Shown: positions 7,292 to 16,448, numbered from the stretch's first letter. The stretch: 49,999 bases of DNA from Flavobacteriales bacterium (GCA_013373595.1 JABXHO010000012.1:1-49999), one strand, 5' to 3'. Notes: generated from the sequence alone by a model not told the origin. Made by a program: numbers and translations.

Positions 7292-10069
7292 TTAATAACG
7301 TAATTCTTTTCCTTTCACCGTGGCTGGTATTCCTTCGGTTAACCAAAGCGGTGCTTCCTTATCGTGTAAGTAATGATCGAAGAACTGACGCATGCGAATA
7401 CTCAAGTCGATTCGGTTCGCGTTTTGCATCAAATTGTGTTCTTCACCATTGTAGTTCAACATCCAAACAGGTTTTCCCAATCGGCGCAATCCAGTAAACA
7501 ATTCGATTCCTTGATACCATGGAACAGCTCCATCACCATCGTTGTGCATAATCAGCAATGGCGTTTCCACATTAGGTAGATGAAATTGAGGTGAGTTCTC
7601 GATATATAAATCTGGACGTTCCCAAATCGTATAACCTATTCTACTCTGCGTATGCTCATATTGGAATTGACGGTTCCAACCGCTTCCCCATCGGATTCCT
7701 CCGTATGCAGAGAACATATTGGTAACTGGAGCTCCCGCCATCGCCGCTTTGTAACGTGGTGTCATCGTAACGAGTTGAGCCGTTTGATATCCTCCCCAAG
7801 ACTGTCCTTGCAATGCCATTCGCGTCGAATCAACATTTGGATAGAGTTCTAAGACACGATCCGTTCCACTCATAATGCAATCGTAAGCCGATTTTGCAGG
7901 GTGTCCTTCTTTGTAACGAATGTCTGGAATAAACACCAAGTAGTCTGCCGAAGCATATTCGGTTGGAAACACAATAGAGGCTGTTGGTCGCGGCATGTAA
8001 TGACTGTGAAGTCGGTCCGAGTACAATTCATAGAAATACACCATCAAAGGATATTCCTTGTTTGGATCGAAGTTTTCTGGTTTGTAGAGTAATCCTTCTA
8101 ATTCAATACCGTTGTAGCTTGTCCAGTTGATGAGCTCTACAGTCGTCCAATTGTACTCATCTTGCTGCGGATTGGCATCTGAAATTTGCTTCCCTGCCAC
8201 AAAATTATCGGCTAAAAACAAGTTTGGATAATCAATTGCCGTCATCTTACGGAGCATCATTTGCGACTTATCTTTCGAACGACGAACAGGATACAAACGT
8301 GCATCGTAGTACGCCGACTCAACTAAATCAACATGTCCTGAATGAAGGTTGAAATTATAAAGGTGCGTTCCCTTCGTTTTGCGGTCAAACCCTCGAAGGT
8401 ATAGGTTGTCAAAATCGATGTACACACTGTCTCGCGACCACTCAACAGGACGCAATTCAATTTTCGATGCTGCTCCTTCTTCATGTGTTGTAGAAGTGAT
8501 TTCATTCTTGGCAAAATCGTATTCCCAAATGTCAAATTCAGACTGAAGGTAGAGAACCGATTCATCTTTGTTCCATCCGATGGTTCCAATTGGATAAGCG
8601 TCCATTGGCATTCCGTTAATGTCTTCCTCCCACAATACGTTATCCACCGAACACGTCAAACACACTTCTTTCTTCGTGTCGATATTGATCGCAAAGTGAT
8701 TGTGCTTGTCTGTATCGTAATACGCGTAGTATTTTCCGGATGGTGAAATTTCTCCTCCATACGCAGCTCCAAGTTTCAATAATTCGGGTTCACCTGTTTT
8801 TACCGACACGCGGTAGTGATCCTCTCTGCGTGGCACTTCCCAATTATACGTGTGTGCATACGATTCATTGCTGGTTGCGAACACATAGTCTCCTCGCAAA
8901 TCCGATTCTGGACGTACCTCCAACGTATCACTTGAGAGTTGAGCCGTGCTTTTGGAAGCCATGTCATAGGCATAAAGTGTCGTTTTGCGTTCGTCGCGCT
9001 TCAACTCTTTCAATTGTTGTGGTTGCAAACGATTCTCTTTGTAGTGCCAAATATCCAATTTTACTTTCTCACTATCAATCAGGCTATCTTTTGGCTCTTC
9101 CTGAGGTTTTTCAGCCGATCCGAAATACAAATACGCTCCATCTTTGGTAAATCGAGGCGAAAAATTGGTTGAAACAGCATCACCATCTACTAGGAATGCT
9201 TGATTTGTATCAGCGATTGCCGTCACTCCTTTCGAAGAAAGATCCAACAACTTCAGTCCATGAATTTTTACCTTAGCACTATCTCCAGAGCTTAAAAATG
9301 CCAACTGCGATTCTTGCTCATTGAACGCCAAACCTGTTAAACTGGTGTATTTTTGATCGTAGGTCCAGCTCGAACCTTCGGTTGTGGCAATATTCAAAGC
9401 AATCGAATCTTCTTTTTGCTTTTGATGTGTGGTATACGCCACATACTTTGCGTTTTTGGACAATTCGTATTTCTTCACATCTTTGAATTCCATTCGCTCA
9501 CCCGAAGCTGGATTGTAGATGGTGAGTAGGTTCCCATTCGATGTATATTCTGGCTCACGCTTCTTCTTGCACCATCTTCTGCGCTTCTTCTTTTCTGCTG
9601 AAGCCATTTTGAGCTTGTTGTCTTCCGACATAAATGCCATCCAATCGCTTTCATCATTTACATCAAACGATGAAATACGGTCGAATTTGATCAATGAGTC
9701 AGATGCCAACAGGTAGATTCCCATCGAATCTTTTGGCCATTTCTTCTTATCCACCTTTTCCAGTTCGCAGTTGCGCAATGTATCGTAACCGGGGGTAATA
9801 GTGAACGCCAAATAGTTGCTATTCCCCGAAAATTGTGCCTTTGTACCGCGCGGAATTGAATCCAATTTATCCGACTCTACATCATAGATGTACAAGAACC
9901 CGTCGCCTTTGTGCGGTTTTATTTCATAACTGATGTACTTTCCATTGTTGGAGATTTTTTCACTTTTCAATGTATTCCAACTGTCATATGCAGTATGATC
10001 AATCACCTTCTTTTGAGCAAATACGGATGAGATAAGGAAAAGTGATAAGAGCGTTACGAGTGTCTTCAT
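7292..10069 (-). CDS. Secreted prolyl oligopeptidase-family (S9) serine peptidase
   Basis: A 925-residue protein with an N-terminal signal peptide (MKTLVTLLSLFLISSVFAQ). The N-terminal two thirds have the irregular repeats of a beta-propeller; the C-terminal about 260 residues are an alpha/beta-hydrolase. The triad is visible: Ser757 in GQSWGGY, Asp846 in HNDGDGAVPW and His878 in NGEEHNL. This matches the large S9 peptidases of Bacteroidota, which cut peptides in the periplasm; the exact specificity cannot be read. A basic, charged stretch (KKKRRRWCKKKREP, around residue 160) interrupts the propeller and is unusual for an exported protein. No T9SS sorting domain is seen, so a periplasmic location is likely. 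It is the first gene of a two-gene operon with the aldehyde dehydrogenase. Confidence 0.9.
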   Translation of the reverse strand: MKTLVTLLSLFLISSVFAQKKVIDHTAYDSWNTLKSEKISNNGKYISYEIKPHKGDGFLYIYDVESDKLDSIPRGTKAQFSGNSNYLAFTITPGYDTLRNCELEKVDKKKWPKDSMGIYLLASDSLIKFDRISSFDVNDESDWMAFMSEDNKLKMASAEKKKRRRWCKKKREPEYTSNGNLLTIYNPASGERMEFKDVKKYELSKNAKYVAYTTHQKQKEDSIALNIATTEGSSWTYDQKYTSLTGLAFNEQESQLAFLSSGDSAKVKIHGLKLLDLSSKGVTAIADTNQAFLVDGDAVSTNFSPRFTKDGAYLYFGSAEKPQEEPKDSLIDSEKVKLDIWHYKENRLQPQQLKELKRDERKTTLYAYDMASKSTAQLSSDTLEVRPESDLRGDYVFATSNESYAHTYNWEVPRREDHYRVSVKTGEPELLKLGAAYGGEISPSGKYYAYYDTDKHNHFAINIDTKKEVCLTCSVDNVLWEEDINGMPMDAYPIGTIGWNKDESVLYLQSEFDIWEYDFAKNEITSTTHEEGAASKIELRPVEWSRDSVYIDFDNLYLRGFDRKTKGTHLYNFNLHSGHVDLVESAYYDARLYPVRRSKDKSQMMLRKMTAIDYPNLFLADNFVAGKQISDANPQQDEYNWTTVELINWTSYNGIELEGLLYKPENFDPNKEYPLMVYFYELYSDRLHSHYMPRPTASIVFPTEYASADYLVFIPDIRYKEGHPAKSAYDCIMSGTDRVLELYPNVDSTRMALQGQSWGGYQTAQLVTMTPRYKAAMAGAPVTNMFSAYGGIRWGSGWNRQFQYEHTQSRIGYTIWERPDLYIENSPQFHLPNVETPLLIMHNDGDGAVPWYQGIELFTGLRRLGKPVWMLNYNGEEHNLMQNANRIDLSIRMRQFFDHYLHDKEAPLWLTEGIPATVKGKELRY

Positions 10070-10159
10070 ATTCTTGCTGATACAGTTTGGACGTAAATTT
10101 AGTCAAATCAATTTAGACGGGTCGTATTCAAATCCTTCCTCTCAGCCCGCACCGAAAAC

Positions 10160-10192
10160 AAAAAACCACAACCAGAGGATCTCTGACTGTGG
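10160..10192 (-). terminator. Rho-independent terminator of the small gene 10217-10540
   Basis: The arms CCACA (10166-10170) and TGTGG (10188-10192), with inner CAGAG/CTCTG (10173-10177 and 10181-10185), form a stem around GAT. On the minus strand it is followed by six T (10160-10165). Confidence 0.8.
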
Positions 10193-10216
10193 CTGTAGTA
10201 GTGGCTGAGGTTGTTT

Positions 10217-10540
10217 CTAGGATTCTTCTTCTCCAACTGGCTCTTGAGATGTGGAAACCCACCCCCAATTGTTGCTATCGTTGAAGCCCATGTTTAGTGG
10301 TTTCTCTTCACGAAGCGTTGTGATGATTTCGTTGAACTGTTTTTCGCTAAATCGAAGGTATAGATAGCCCGAACCCGTTTTGGAACTTGCAGGAACGCTT
10401 GCTCCCTCTTTATAGAAGTATAATGATCCTTTAAAGCTTGATCCGCTGTAACAGTTCACGACCGCCGTTTGTCCGTAAGTGTTGTCTGCGTTGTAATGAT
10501 AGACACGATACGTGTCAAATGAATGATTTGTAATTGCCAT
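10217..10540 (-). CDS. Small protein of unknown function (107 aa)
   Basis: I do not recognise it. The protein is rich in Tyr, Ser and Asn, has no signal peptide or membrane segment, and ends in an acidic tail (EPVGEEES). Segments such as SFKGSLYFYKEG and GYLYLRFSEKQFNEIITTL suggest a small mixed alpha/beta cytoplasmic domain. It is a single-gene unit: a good terminator follows it, and 155 nt separate it from hemW upstream. The coding start ATG 10540 is preceded on the minus strand by AAACCACTTATC with no strong ribosome site, which is usual for Bacteroidota. Confidence 0.7.
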   Translation of the reverse strand: MAITNHSFDTYRVYHYNADNTYGQTAVVNCYSGSSFKGSLYFYKEGASVPASSKTGSGYLYLRFSEKQFNEIITTLREEKPLNMGFNDSNNWGWVSTSQEPVGEEES

Positions 10541-10695
10541 GATAAGTGGTTTTTTGGTTACAAGAGATGGTCATTCACCTCTCAGTACAAATCTATAAAA
10601 CTGATTTCGTGAATCTTAATCGGGAATTACCGAAACTAAATTGCGTTTTTTACCCATTCCAAAATGTACAATCCCGAAGTTTCGTTGGAAACATT

Positions 10696-11817
10696 TCACA
10701 TAAACAACTCGCTTGCGATATAATCTGCGCGCAATCGGCCTTCTTTGGTCAGTGAAATAACTGCATCGTGTTGAGTCATCCAACCGTCATGAATAAACGA
10801 TTGTTTTTTTAACGAAAACGCCTCAGGAAGCGCAGAAATGGTTGCCAATTCATTCAAATCAACGCCCTTTACTGTACGTAAGCCAATCATTACACGCTCG
10901 TTAAACTGATTTTCTATCGATAGTTCTTCTAATTCAGAAAAGGTCTCGTTCTCTTCAATGGCCTTCAAGTACTTCCGATTATTCGCTACATTCCAGCTAC
11001 GCGAGGTCCCATTGAATGAATGCGCAGACGGTCCAACTCCCAAATACCATTCGCCTTTCCAATAGTTGCCGTTATGGATGGATTCAAATCCGGGCTTTGC
11101 AAAATTGGAAATCTCGTATTGCTGATAGCCATTCGCTTCGAGCATCTCGAGGAGAAGTAAGAACTGATCGCCCTGCGCCTCATCAGAAATAGGTTGAATT
11201 TTTCCTGTTTTGACCCAATTATCGAGCACCGTTTTTTCCTCTACCGTTAAGCAGTAGGCCGAAATATGCGGCACACCAAAATCGATGACTTTTTGAACGT
11301 GATTTCTCCATTCCTCCATCGTTAAATTGGGCAATCCATAAATCAAATCAACCGTTAAATTGTGAAACCCTTCCGATTGTGCAAGTTGAATACACGTTTC
11401 AGCCTCATTTACTGTGTGCGCGCGATTCATCCAGGCCAAATCATCTTCTTTAAACGATTGCAACCCGATACTCAATCGGTTCACGCCTAACTCCTTCCAC
11501 TCACGCAAAGCCGCTTTCGAAATATCGTCTGGATTCGCCTCTAGGGTAACTTCCACTCCTTCTTTCACTTGAAAATTCGAATGGATCGTTTGCAACAATT
11601 GCGTCAACTCTTGCTTTGTCAAAATACTCGGGGTTCCTCCGCCGAAATAGATCGTTTCAATCGCTTTTCCCTCCAAGTAGGACGTGCGCAACCTTAGCTC
11701 GGTGCAAATACTGTTGACCATTTCTTGTCGATAAGCATCGAAAGTTGTGCTAAAGTGAAAATCACAGTAGGTACACTGCTGCTTACAAAAAGGGATATGA
11801 AGATAAATTCCTGCCAC
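10696..11817 (-). CDS. hemW: Radical SAM heme chaperone HemW (formerly HemN-like), GTG start
   Basis: From GTG 11817 the protein has 373 residues and begins VAGIYLHIPFCKQQCTYC, the normal HemW N-terminus with the radical SAM cysteines in CKQQCTYC. Further motifs are FGGGTPSIL, VTLEANPDD, RLSIGLQSF and DLIYGLPNLT, and the C-terminal GVGPSAHSF. HemW binds heme and an Fe-S cluster and is thought to insert heme into respiratory proteins; it is not the coproporphyrinogen oxidase. The frame extends to ATG 11853, but a promoter -7 element lies inside that extension (11822-11829), so the GTG start is preferred. The gene is divergent from 11909-12259. Confidence 0.9.
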   Translation of the reverse strand: MAGIYLHIPFCKQQCTYCDFHFSTTFDAYRQEMVNSICTELRLRTSYLEGKAIETIYFGGGTPSILTKQELTQLLQTIHSNFQVKEGVEVTLEANPDDISKAALREWKELGVNRLSIGLQSFKEDDLAWMNRAHTVNEAETCIQLAQSEGFHNLTVDLIYGLPNLTMEEWRNHVQKVIDFGVPHISAYCLTVEEKTVLDNWVKTGKIQPISDEAQGDQFLLLLEMLEANGYQQYEISNFAKPGFESIHNGNYWKGEWYLGVGPSAHSFNGTSRSWNVANNRKYLKAIEENETFSELEELSIENQFNERVMIGLRTVKGVDLNELATISALPEAFSLKKQSFIHDGWMTQHDAVISLTKEGRLRADYIASELFM

Positions 11818-11821
11818 AGCG

Positions 11822-11853
11822 CAAAAGTACACAAACCACAGAAGTGAGGGCAA
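11822..11853 (-). promoter_or_regulatory. Promoter of hemW, very close to the start codon
   Basis: On the minus strand: TTTG (TTG at 11851-11853), 21-nt spacer, and TACTTTTG (11822-11829), a perfect match to TAnnTTTG. Only 4 nt separate it from GTG 11817, so the transcript should begin at or very near the start codon. Confidence 0.6.
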
Positions 11854-11908
11854 ATGTTAAATATGATGAATTATTGGTGGCATATGAATTTTTTCATAAT
11901 TTAATACC

Positions 11909-12259
11909 GTGAGTTTCGAAAGACATAAGCATTTATTGAATCAGGAATTGGATCAATTCAACGCGCTGCTAGGCGAGTTGTTGCCGCGTTATGTCTTATT
12001 GGTACGTAAAGAAAACTGTACTTCAGAAGAGTTGAAAGAACTCGGAGAAATTGAGCATTACCTCATCGAAGTAAACAGCAAAATTGCCAATATCAAAAAT
12101 CGTTTGGATCAAGATTTATTCGGAGAAACCATGGACCTCTACTATAGAGTGAAAGCCGAAGCAGAAAAAGGTGATCCGAAAGCGAAGAAAAAATTCGATC
12201 AACTCAAAGCTTCTTTTCATTCTTCGGTAAAAGGCGACGTCTTCTTCAATTGGAACTAA
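11909..12259 (+). CDS. Small cytoplasmic helical/coiled-coil protein of unknown function
   Basis: A 116-residue protein starting at GTG 11909 (MSFERHKHLLNQELDQFN). It is charged and mostly helical, with heptad-like leucines across residues 8-70 (LLNQELDQFNALLGELL, LGEIEHYLIEVNSKIANIK) and a Lys-rich segment GDPKAKKKFDQLK. There is no signal peptide or membrane segment. I do not recognise a named family. It is divergent from hemW with about 90 nt between start codons and precedes the phosphatase gene at 12349 by 89 nt on the same strand. Confidence 0.72.
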   Translation: MSFERHKHLLNQELDQFNALLGELLPRYVLLVRKENCTSEELKELGEIEHYLIEVNSKIANIKNRLDQDLFGETMDLYYRVKAEAEKGDPKAKKKFDQLKASFHSSVKGDVFFNWN

Positions 12260-12302
12260 TCATCCTTTCATTTTTAATAAGCTAATTAGGCAAAATATGC
12301 GG

Positions 12303-12329
12303 TTGTATCCGATCGAATCCGTAATTTTA
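12303..12329 (+). promoter_or_regulatory. Possible promoter of the SpoIIE phosphatase gene
   Basis: TTG (12303-12305), 16-nt spacer and TAATTTTA (12322-12329), one base off TAnnTTTG. The spacer is short, so this is tentative. It would give a leader of about 15 nt before ATG 12349. Confidence 0.35.
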
Positions 12330-12348
12330 GTCCATACAATCCACTTCA

Positions 12349-14010
12349 ATGTTCGATCGGTCAATATACTTTCCAGCTTCTTCCGTTCTTCATACATCGT
12401 TTTTACTACGTAAAATCATTCTCTCGTGCATGTTCATGTTTATTGGATTCACGGTTTTCTCGTTTGGAAAATCGGATGAAAATGAGCAAAAAACCCTTCA
12501 GGAGAAAGTTGATTTCATCCTTAAAGTGGCAAAAAACGTCCAACTTGATGCAAATATTAAATCGAAGGAGTTTGTCATTGCTATTTATGGAAGAGGTTCC
12601 GATGACCGCTCGCTCTTCAAAGCATTGGAAGCATCAACAGTGGGAGCAACCATTCAATCGAAACCTGTTGAAGTAAAGCTATTCCGCCGTATGTTTATGG
12701 TGAAGGAGGCTGATTTGATTTACATCAACGGAAATACCAAAGTGAGCTTAACTGAATTGGAAGATAAAGTTGGACGCGAGTTTGTCCTGCTCACCGAAGA
12801 TTTTCCATACGGTCAGTCGATGATCAATTTTGTGGTAGATGAAGATAATGGCTTGTCGTATGCTATTCAGGAAAAAGCCTTGGAAAAGCAGGGCGTTACA
12901 ATTGGCAGCAGTTTGAAATCTTCGAAGCAGCGCATTGTAGGACAAAACTCTTGGCTACAACGTCTGAAGCAAGCCGAATCGCGCATTAAAGAACAGGAAG
13001 CAACCATTGAAGATCAGCAGGATGAGATTGGCGAAAAGTCCAAAACGATCAAAGAAAAGATCAATAAGATTGAAGATCAGGAATCAACCATTTCCCAAAA
13101 GAGTGAGAAAATCAGGGAAAATCAACGCGTGATTCGTTACCAGCGCACGATTATTGTTGGCGGTATCATTGGAGCCGTTAGTATTCTCGGATTACTCTTC
13201 TTCCTCTTCCGAATGAATCAGAAACGAAAAATCGCCTTGCAAGAAAGCAAAGCCAAAACGCAAGAGATTATTTCGAGTATCAATTACGCAGAACGGATTC
13301 AACGCGCTTCGCTCCCTTCCTCTACTATTTTGGAAGAAACCTTGCGTGATGGTTTTATCTTTTATCAACCGAAAGACATTGTTTCTGGAGATTTTTATTG
13401 GATTGAGGAAAAGGGAAATGTCACCTATTTTGCTGTCGCCGATTGTACGGGACATGGCGTCCCAGGAGCTTTATTGAGTGTTCTTTGCAGTAATTCACTC
13501 TCGCGCGCAATCAACGAAATGGGGCTCACTCAACCTTCCAAAATTTTAGATCAAACAGTTATTTTACTTGAAGGATTCTTCTCGAAAAGTGAAAACGAGG
13601 TGCAAGACGGAATGGACATTGCGCTGTGCCGATTGGATAAAACGACGAATGAATTACAATACGCCGGAGCGTACCGACCGCTCTACTTTTTCCATGAAGG
13701 AAAATTCAATGAAATCAAGGCCGACCGCCAACCAATTGGAAGCTACGAATACCGGAAAGCGTATACCAATCATACCTTGCAGCTAGCTTCTGGCGACAGC
13801 GTTTACTTGTTCTCCGATGGAATTGTTGATCAATTTGGTGGTGAACAAAGCAAGAAATTTACGTCACGACGCTTGAAGGAATTACTTCAAGAAATCAAAG
13901 ATCAATCGATGGACGATCAACGCACTGTTATTGCCGAAGAATTGAAAAACTGGCGTGGTGATAATGAATCCATTGACGATGTTTGTGTCTTGGGAGTCCG
14001 TTTCGTGTAA
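12349..14010 (+). CDS. YfiR-like sensor fused to SpoIIE-type PP2C phosphatase
   Basis: A 553-residue membrane protein. Residues 1-40 hold a signal or anchor segment (CMFMFIGFTVFSFG). About 50-190 resemble the periplasmic YfiR/DUF4154 domain (EFVIAIYGRGS, ADLIYING, VLLTEDFPYGQSMINFVV). About 200-262 are a charged coiled coil, 267-288 a membrane helix, and about 310-553 a SpoIIE/PP2C serine phosphatase. Metal-binding motifs are intact: GDFYWIE, ADCTGHGVPGA (Asp365, His369), GMDIALC, FSDGIVDQFGG and DDVCVLG. By family it would dephosphorylate Ser/Thr on a protein, probably an anti-sigma-factor antagonist, in response to a periplasmic signal. No partner kinase or STAS protein is adjacent. It ends 33 nt before the DinB gene. 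Confidence 0.88.
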   Translation: MFDRSIYFPASSVLHTSFLLRKIILSCMFMFIGFTVFSFGKSDENEQKTLQEKVDFILKVAKNVQLDANIKSKEFVIAIYGRGSDDRSLFKALEASTVGATIQSKPVEVKLFRRMFMVKEADLIYINGNTKVSLTELEDKVGREFVLLTEDFPYGQSMINFVVDEDNGLSYAIQEKALEKQGVTIGSSLKSSKQRIVGQNSWLQRLKQAESRIKEQEATIEDQQDEIGEKSKTIKEKINKIEDQESTISQKSEKIRENQRVIRYQRTIIVGGIIGAVSILGLLFFLFRMNQKRKIALQESKAKTQEIISSINYAERIQRASLPSSTILEETLRDGFIFYQPKDIVSGDFYWIEEKGNVTYFAVADCTGHGVPGALLSVLCSNSLSRAINEMGLTQPSKILDQTVILLEGFFSKSENEVQDGMDIALCRLDKTTNELQYAGAYRPLYFFHEGKFNEIKADRQPIGSYEYRKAYTNHTLQLASGDSVYLFSDGIVDQFGGEQSKKFTSRRLKELLQEIKDQSMDDQRTVIAEELKNWRGDNESIDDVCVLGVRFV

Positions 14011-14043
14011 GTCCTATTTCAGATAATCGATTATTTTTATCCT

Positions 14044-14601
14044 ATGAAAATTCAACAGCCCACTCCTCGAGAAGACTTTTACTTCAATCGTTACATCAAA
14101 CTCACATCTGGAGATGATTTGATCGCTTCGCTCGAATCGGCACATCAAGAAATCATTCATTACTTTCAGCAATTGGACGAAGAGCAAGTAGACTATGCAT
14201 ATGACGAGGGGAAGTGGACGATCAAAGAAGTACTGGCACATTGCATCGACACGGAGCGAGTTCTCGCCTACCGCGCCATGTGCTTTTCGAGAAATGAAAT
14301 AGCCGAATTGCCTCCATTCGATGAAGACAACTACGCAAAGGAAGAAGCATCTTCTCAAGTTTCACTCTCGGATTTATTGGAAGAGTATTCTCTGGTTCGG
14401 CGTTCGACCATTCTTCTTTTTAACCGCATGAAATCGGAAAATTTAGACTTCTCTGGGTTGGCGAGTAATAAAGAAGTTTCACCACGAGAACTGGGCTGGA
14501 CGATTGCAGGACACGACATTCATCACCTCCATGTGCTCAAGGAAAGATACACTGACAATCCCTCAAGTAGAGGACGCGTTTCATTAAAAATTGATTGGTG
14601 A
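14044..14601 (+). CDS. DinB superfamily protein
   Basis: A 185-residue protein with the four-helix DinB/YfiT-like fold. The usual metal-site histidines can be seen: His66 in VLAHCIDTERV and the pair His157/His161 in AGHDIHHLHVLKERY near the C-terminus. The segment DEGKWTIKEVLAHCIDTERV is the family signature. Members are putative metal-dependent enzymes, often thiol transferases; the substrate here is unknown. No signal peptide, so cytoplasmic. It lies 33 nt after the phosphatase gene on the same strand and may be co-transcribed with it, although a functional link is not evident. Confidence 0.88.
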   Translation: MKIQQPTPREDFYFNRYIKLTSGDDLIASLESAHQEIIHYFQQLDEEQVDYAYDEGKWTIKEVLAHCIDTERVLAYRAMCFSRNEIAELPPFDEDNYAKEEASSQVSLSDLLEEYSLVRRSTILLFNRMKSENLDFSGLASNKEVSPRELGWTIAGHDIHHLHVLKERYTDNPSSRGRVSLKIDW

Positions 14602-14649
14602 TTGAAACTTTTTGAGGTTCGGTTGTACAGGCTTCAAAACAATCACATT

Positions 14650-15591
14650 ATGAAAACCTCGAAATTAATTATCGCCGGACTAGCTTTGAGCTTTTCCTTT
14701 CTATCAACCAGTACATTCGCGCAATACAACAGATGTGCAGCCAAAAACGTCATCACTGAAACAACCGAAGAAGTATACTACGATGCTGAAACGCAATCTC
14801 AGCAAACGCGCACTGTAGAACGAGAAGTTGCTGCTGATTCCTACGGAAATGCACAAGGAAATCAATACGATTTAGCCATAGATGGTGCCTTCGAAGGTCA
14901 AACCATTGCCGTACTTCATTTGTACACAGGAGAATCATTTGATTTTGAATTGCCCAAGAATGCCCTCAAGGAAAAAGGGTTTTCCGTGTACCGTTGGATG
15001 AACAAGCCGCCATCGGCAGAAGAATTGAAAGAAGGATTGGATAGGGCATGCCAGCTATGGATCGTTTCGAGCTCCACTCAAATGCTCAATGAAAGTCACA
15101 TGAAAGTCATCAAAGAGTTTTTTGATTCAGGTAAAGGCGTGTATATCTGGGGCGACAACCAACCTTTTTATGCGGATGCCAACTACGTTGCCAAAGAATT
15201 GATCGGTGTGGAAATGACAGGAAACACAACAGGAAATCAAGTAGTTGACCTTATGATGGGAGGCAAAAAAGTAGGCGTAATGCCCAATCACCTCATCACA
15301 ACGGGTTTACAGCATTTATACGAAGGAATTACCATCGCTACACTTTCGGAGCATGAAGATTTGGAGCCAATTGTATACGGATCAGCGGGAAATTTAGTGA
15401 CAGCCGTTTACGAGAAAGATGGAAAACGCTTGATTCTCGATGGTGGGTTCACACGTTTGTATGTCAACTGGGACACGGCAGGAACAGGTCGATACGTGAA
15501 GAATGCTGCTGCGTGGTTGGTAAACTACGAGCGATTTGGCGATGATGTTGTTTCGAATGTGGTGCTGGAGGAAGAAATCGTTGAAGAATAA
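14650..15591 (+). CDS. Exported protein with a glutamine-amidotransferase-like domain, function unknown
   Basis: From ATG 14650 the protein has 313 residues with a clear signal peptide (MKTSKLIIAGLALSFSFLS, cleavage near TFAQ). A TTG at 14602 is in frame but would hide the signal peptide. The mature part from about residue 75 has an alternating strand/helix pattern (TIAVLHLYTG, LWIVSSSTQML, GKGVYIWGDNQPFY, KRLILDGGFTRLY, AAAWLVNYERFG) like the class I glutamine amidotransferase/DUF4350 type fold, but the nucleophile cysteine at the expected elbow is absent, so enzymatic activity is doubtful. A Glu-rich segment (ETTEEVYYDAETQSQQTRT) follows the signal peptide. It has its own terminator at 15616-15657. 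Confidence 0.75.
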   Translation: MKTSKLIIAGLALSFSFLSTSTFAQYNRCAAKNVITETTEEVYYDAETQSQQTRTVEREVAADSYGNAQGNQYDLAIDGAFEGQTIAVLHLYTGESFDFELPKNALKEKGFSVYRWMNKPPSAEELKEGLDRACQLWIVSSSTQMLNESHMKVIKEFFDSGKGVYIWGDNQPFYADANYVAKELIGVEMTGNTTGNQVVDLMMGGKKVGVMPNHLITTGLQHLYEGITIATLSEHEDLEPIVYGSAGNLVTAVYEKDGKRLILDGGFTRLYVNWDTAGTGRYVKNAAAWLVNYERFGDDVVSNVVLEEEIVEE

Positions 15592-15615
15592 CTACATAAT
15601 TACCTACAACTAAAC

Positions 15616-15657
15616 ATCCCGACGCTTCCATCAGAGAGGTGTCGGGATTCTTTTTTT
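15616..15657 (+). terminator. Rho-independent terminator
   Basis: The arms ATCCCGAC (15616-15623) and GTCGGGAT (15641-15648) form a perfect 8-bp stem, followed by TC and seven T (15651-15657). It terminates the gene ending at 15591. Confidence 0.9.
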
Positions 15658-15840
15658 ACCAAGAACAGCAGGTATTTCTACGCTCGATAATACGTACTTC
15701 TACCCTTTTTCCAAAATCCCGTCTTTTCCCTCTTTCCAAATGATGGTAATCCACCCAACTTTGTACTCAGGTGGTATCTGAAAAACCTGCTGTCTTCCAA
15801 AGACCAAACAGAGTAGGAACTAACATATCAATTATTCATT

Positions 15841-16359
15841 ATGAGTACTCAAGTTTTATACCCAACAGAAGTAGTTGCTTACCGCTACGGTGCAGATCAA
15901 CAAGTTGTCATTATTGCGAAAGGACGAGAAGACGGTTACTGCAAAATTCAAATTCAGGCGTCGATGGCGACGATCTACCCACCAATTTACATGGTGACAG
16001 CAGAACCATGCGCAGCAATCGGAAACTTTCCATACACGGTTCAAAAGACTGTTCCCTATTCCACCGATTTGGACTATGTTAATTTCCAAATGGCAGATGG
16101 AACACGTCAAATTCCCATTCATGATATCATGGAAGCGGCAGATTCACCAAAAGCATTGGCTAAAGTGGCAGATAATCAAGTAACGGGGATGGCGTACAAC
16201 TCGTCAGACATCAATGTAGCCATTGCCGATGCCATCAAAAAGCTACGTGCGAAGTATCCAAATGGAGTCAGCGCGAAGATGGTTGATTCTGGATTTGTAG
16301 CCGTAGGATCTCCTGTTGGAATTGCTTACTACTACGTAGTTATGGAGCAACAAAGTTAG
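15841..16359 (+). CDS. Protein of unknown function (172 aa)
   Basis: I do not recognise a family. The start ATG 15841 gives MSTQVLYPTEVVAYRYGADQ; there is no signal peptide or membrane segment, so it should be cytoplasmic. The N-terminal half is rich in strands and aromatic residues (QVVIIAKGREDGYCKIQI, IYPPIYMVTAEP). The C-terminal part (INVAIADAIKKLRAKYPNG, then SGFVAVGSPVGIAYYYVVME) looks like one helix followed by two strands. It stands alone, with 180 nt of upstream non-coding DNA after the terminator at 15657 and a strong bidirectional terminator at 16411-16448. Confidence 0.72.
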   Translation: MSTQVLYPTEVVAYRYGADQQVVIIAKGREDGYCKIQIQASMATIYPPIYMVTAEPCAAIGNFPYTVQKTVPYSTDLDYVNFQMADGTRQIPIHDIMEAADSPKALAKVADNQVTGMAYNSSDINVAIADAIKKLRAKYPNGVSAKMVDSGFVAVGSPVGIAYYYVVMEQQS

Positions 16360-16410
16360 AGTAGGCGTGACTCGAATGTGGGTCACCCATTCTACAAGTT
16401 GAAGAAAAAT

Positions 16411-16448
16411 AAAGCCCCGACCTTCCATTTGGAAGTCGGGGCTTTGAT
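16411..16448. terminator. Bidirectional terminator between convergent genes
   Basis: AAAGCCCCGAC/CTTCC (16411-16426) pairs with GGAAG/TCGGGGCTTT (16431-16445), leaving one bulged C, around the loop ATTT. The A/T ends make it work both ways, for the gene ending at 16359 and the convergent ALDH7 gene ending at 16539. Confidence 0.85.

Noticed and set aside
10546-10755. 69-residue plus-strand frame before hemW
   Set aside because: It overlaps the end of hemW and has no recognisable features.
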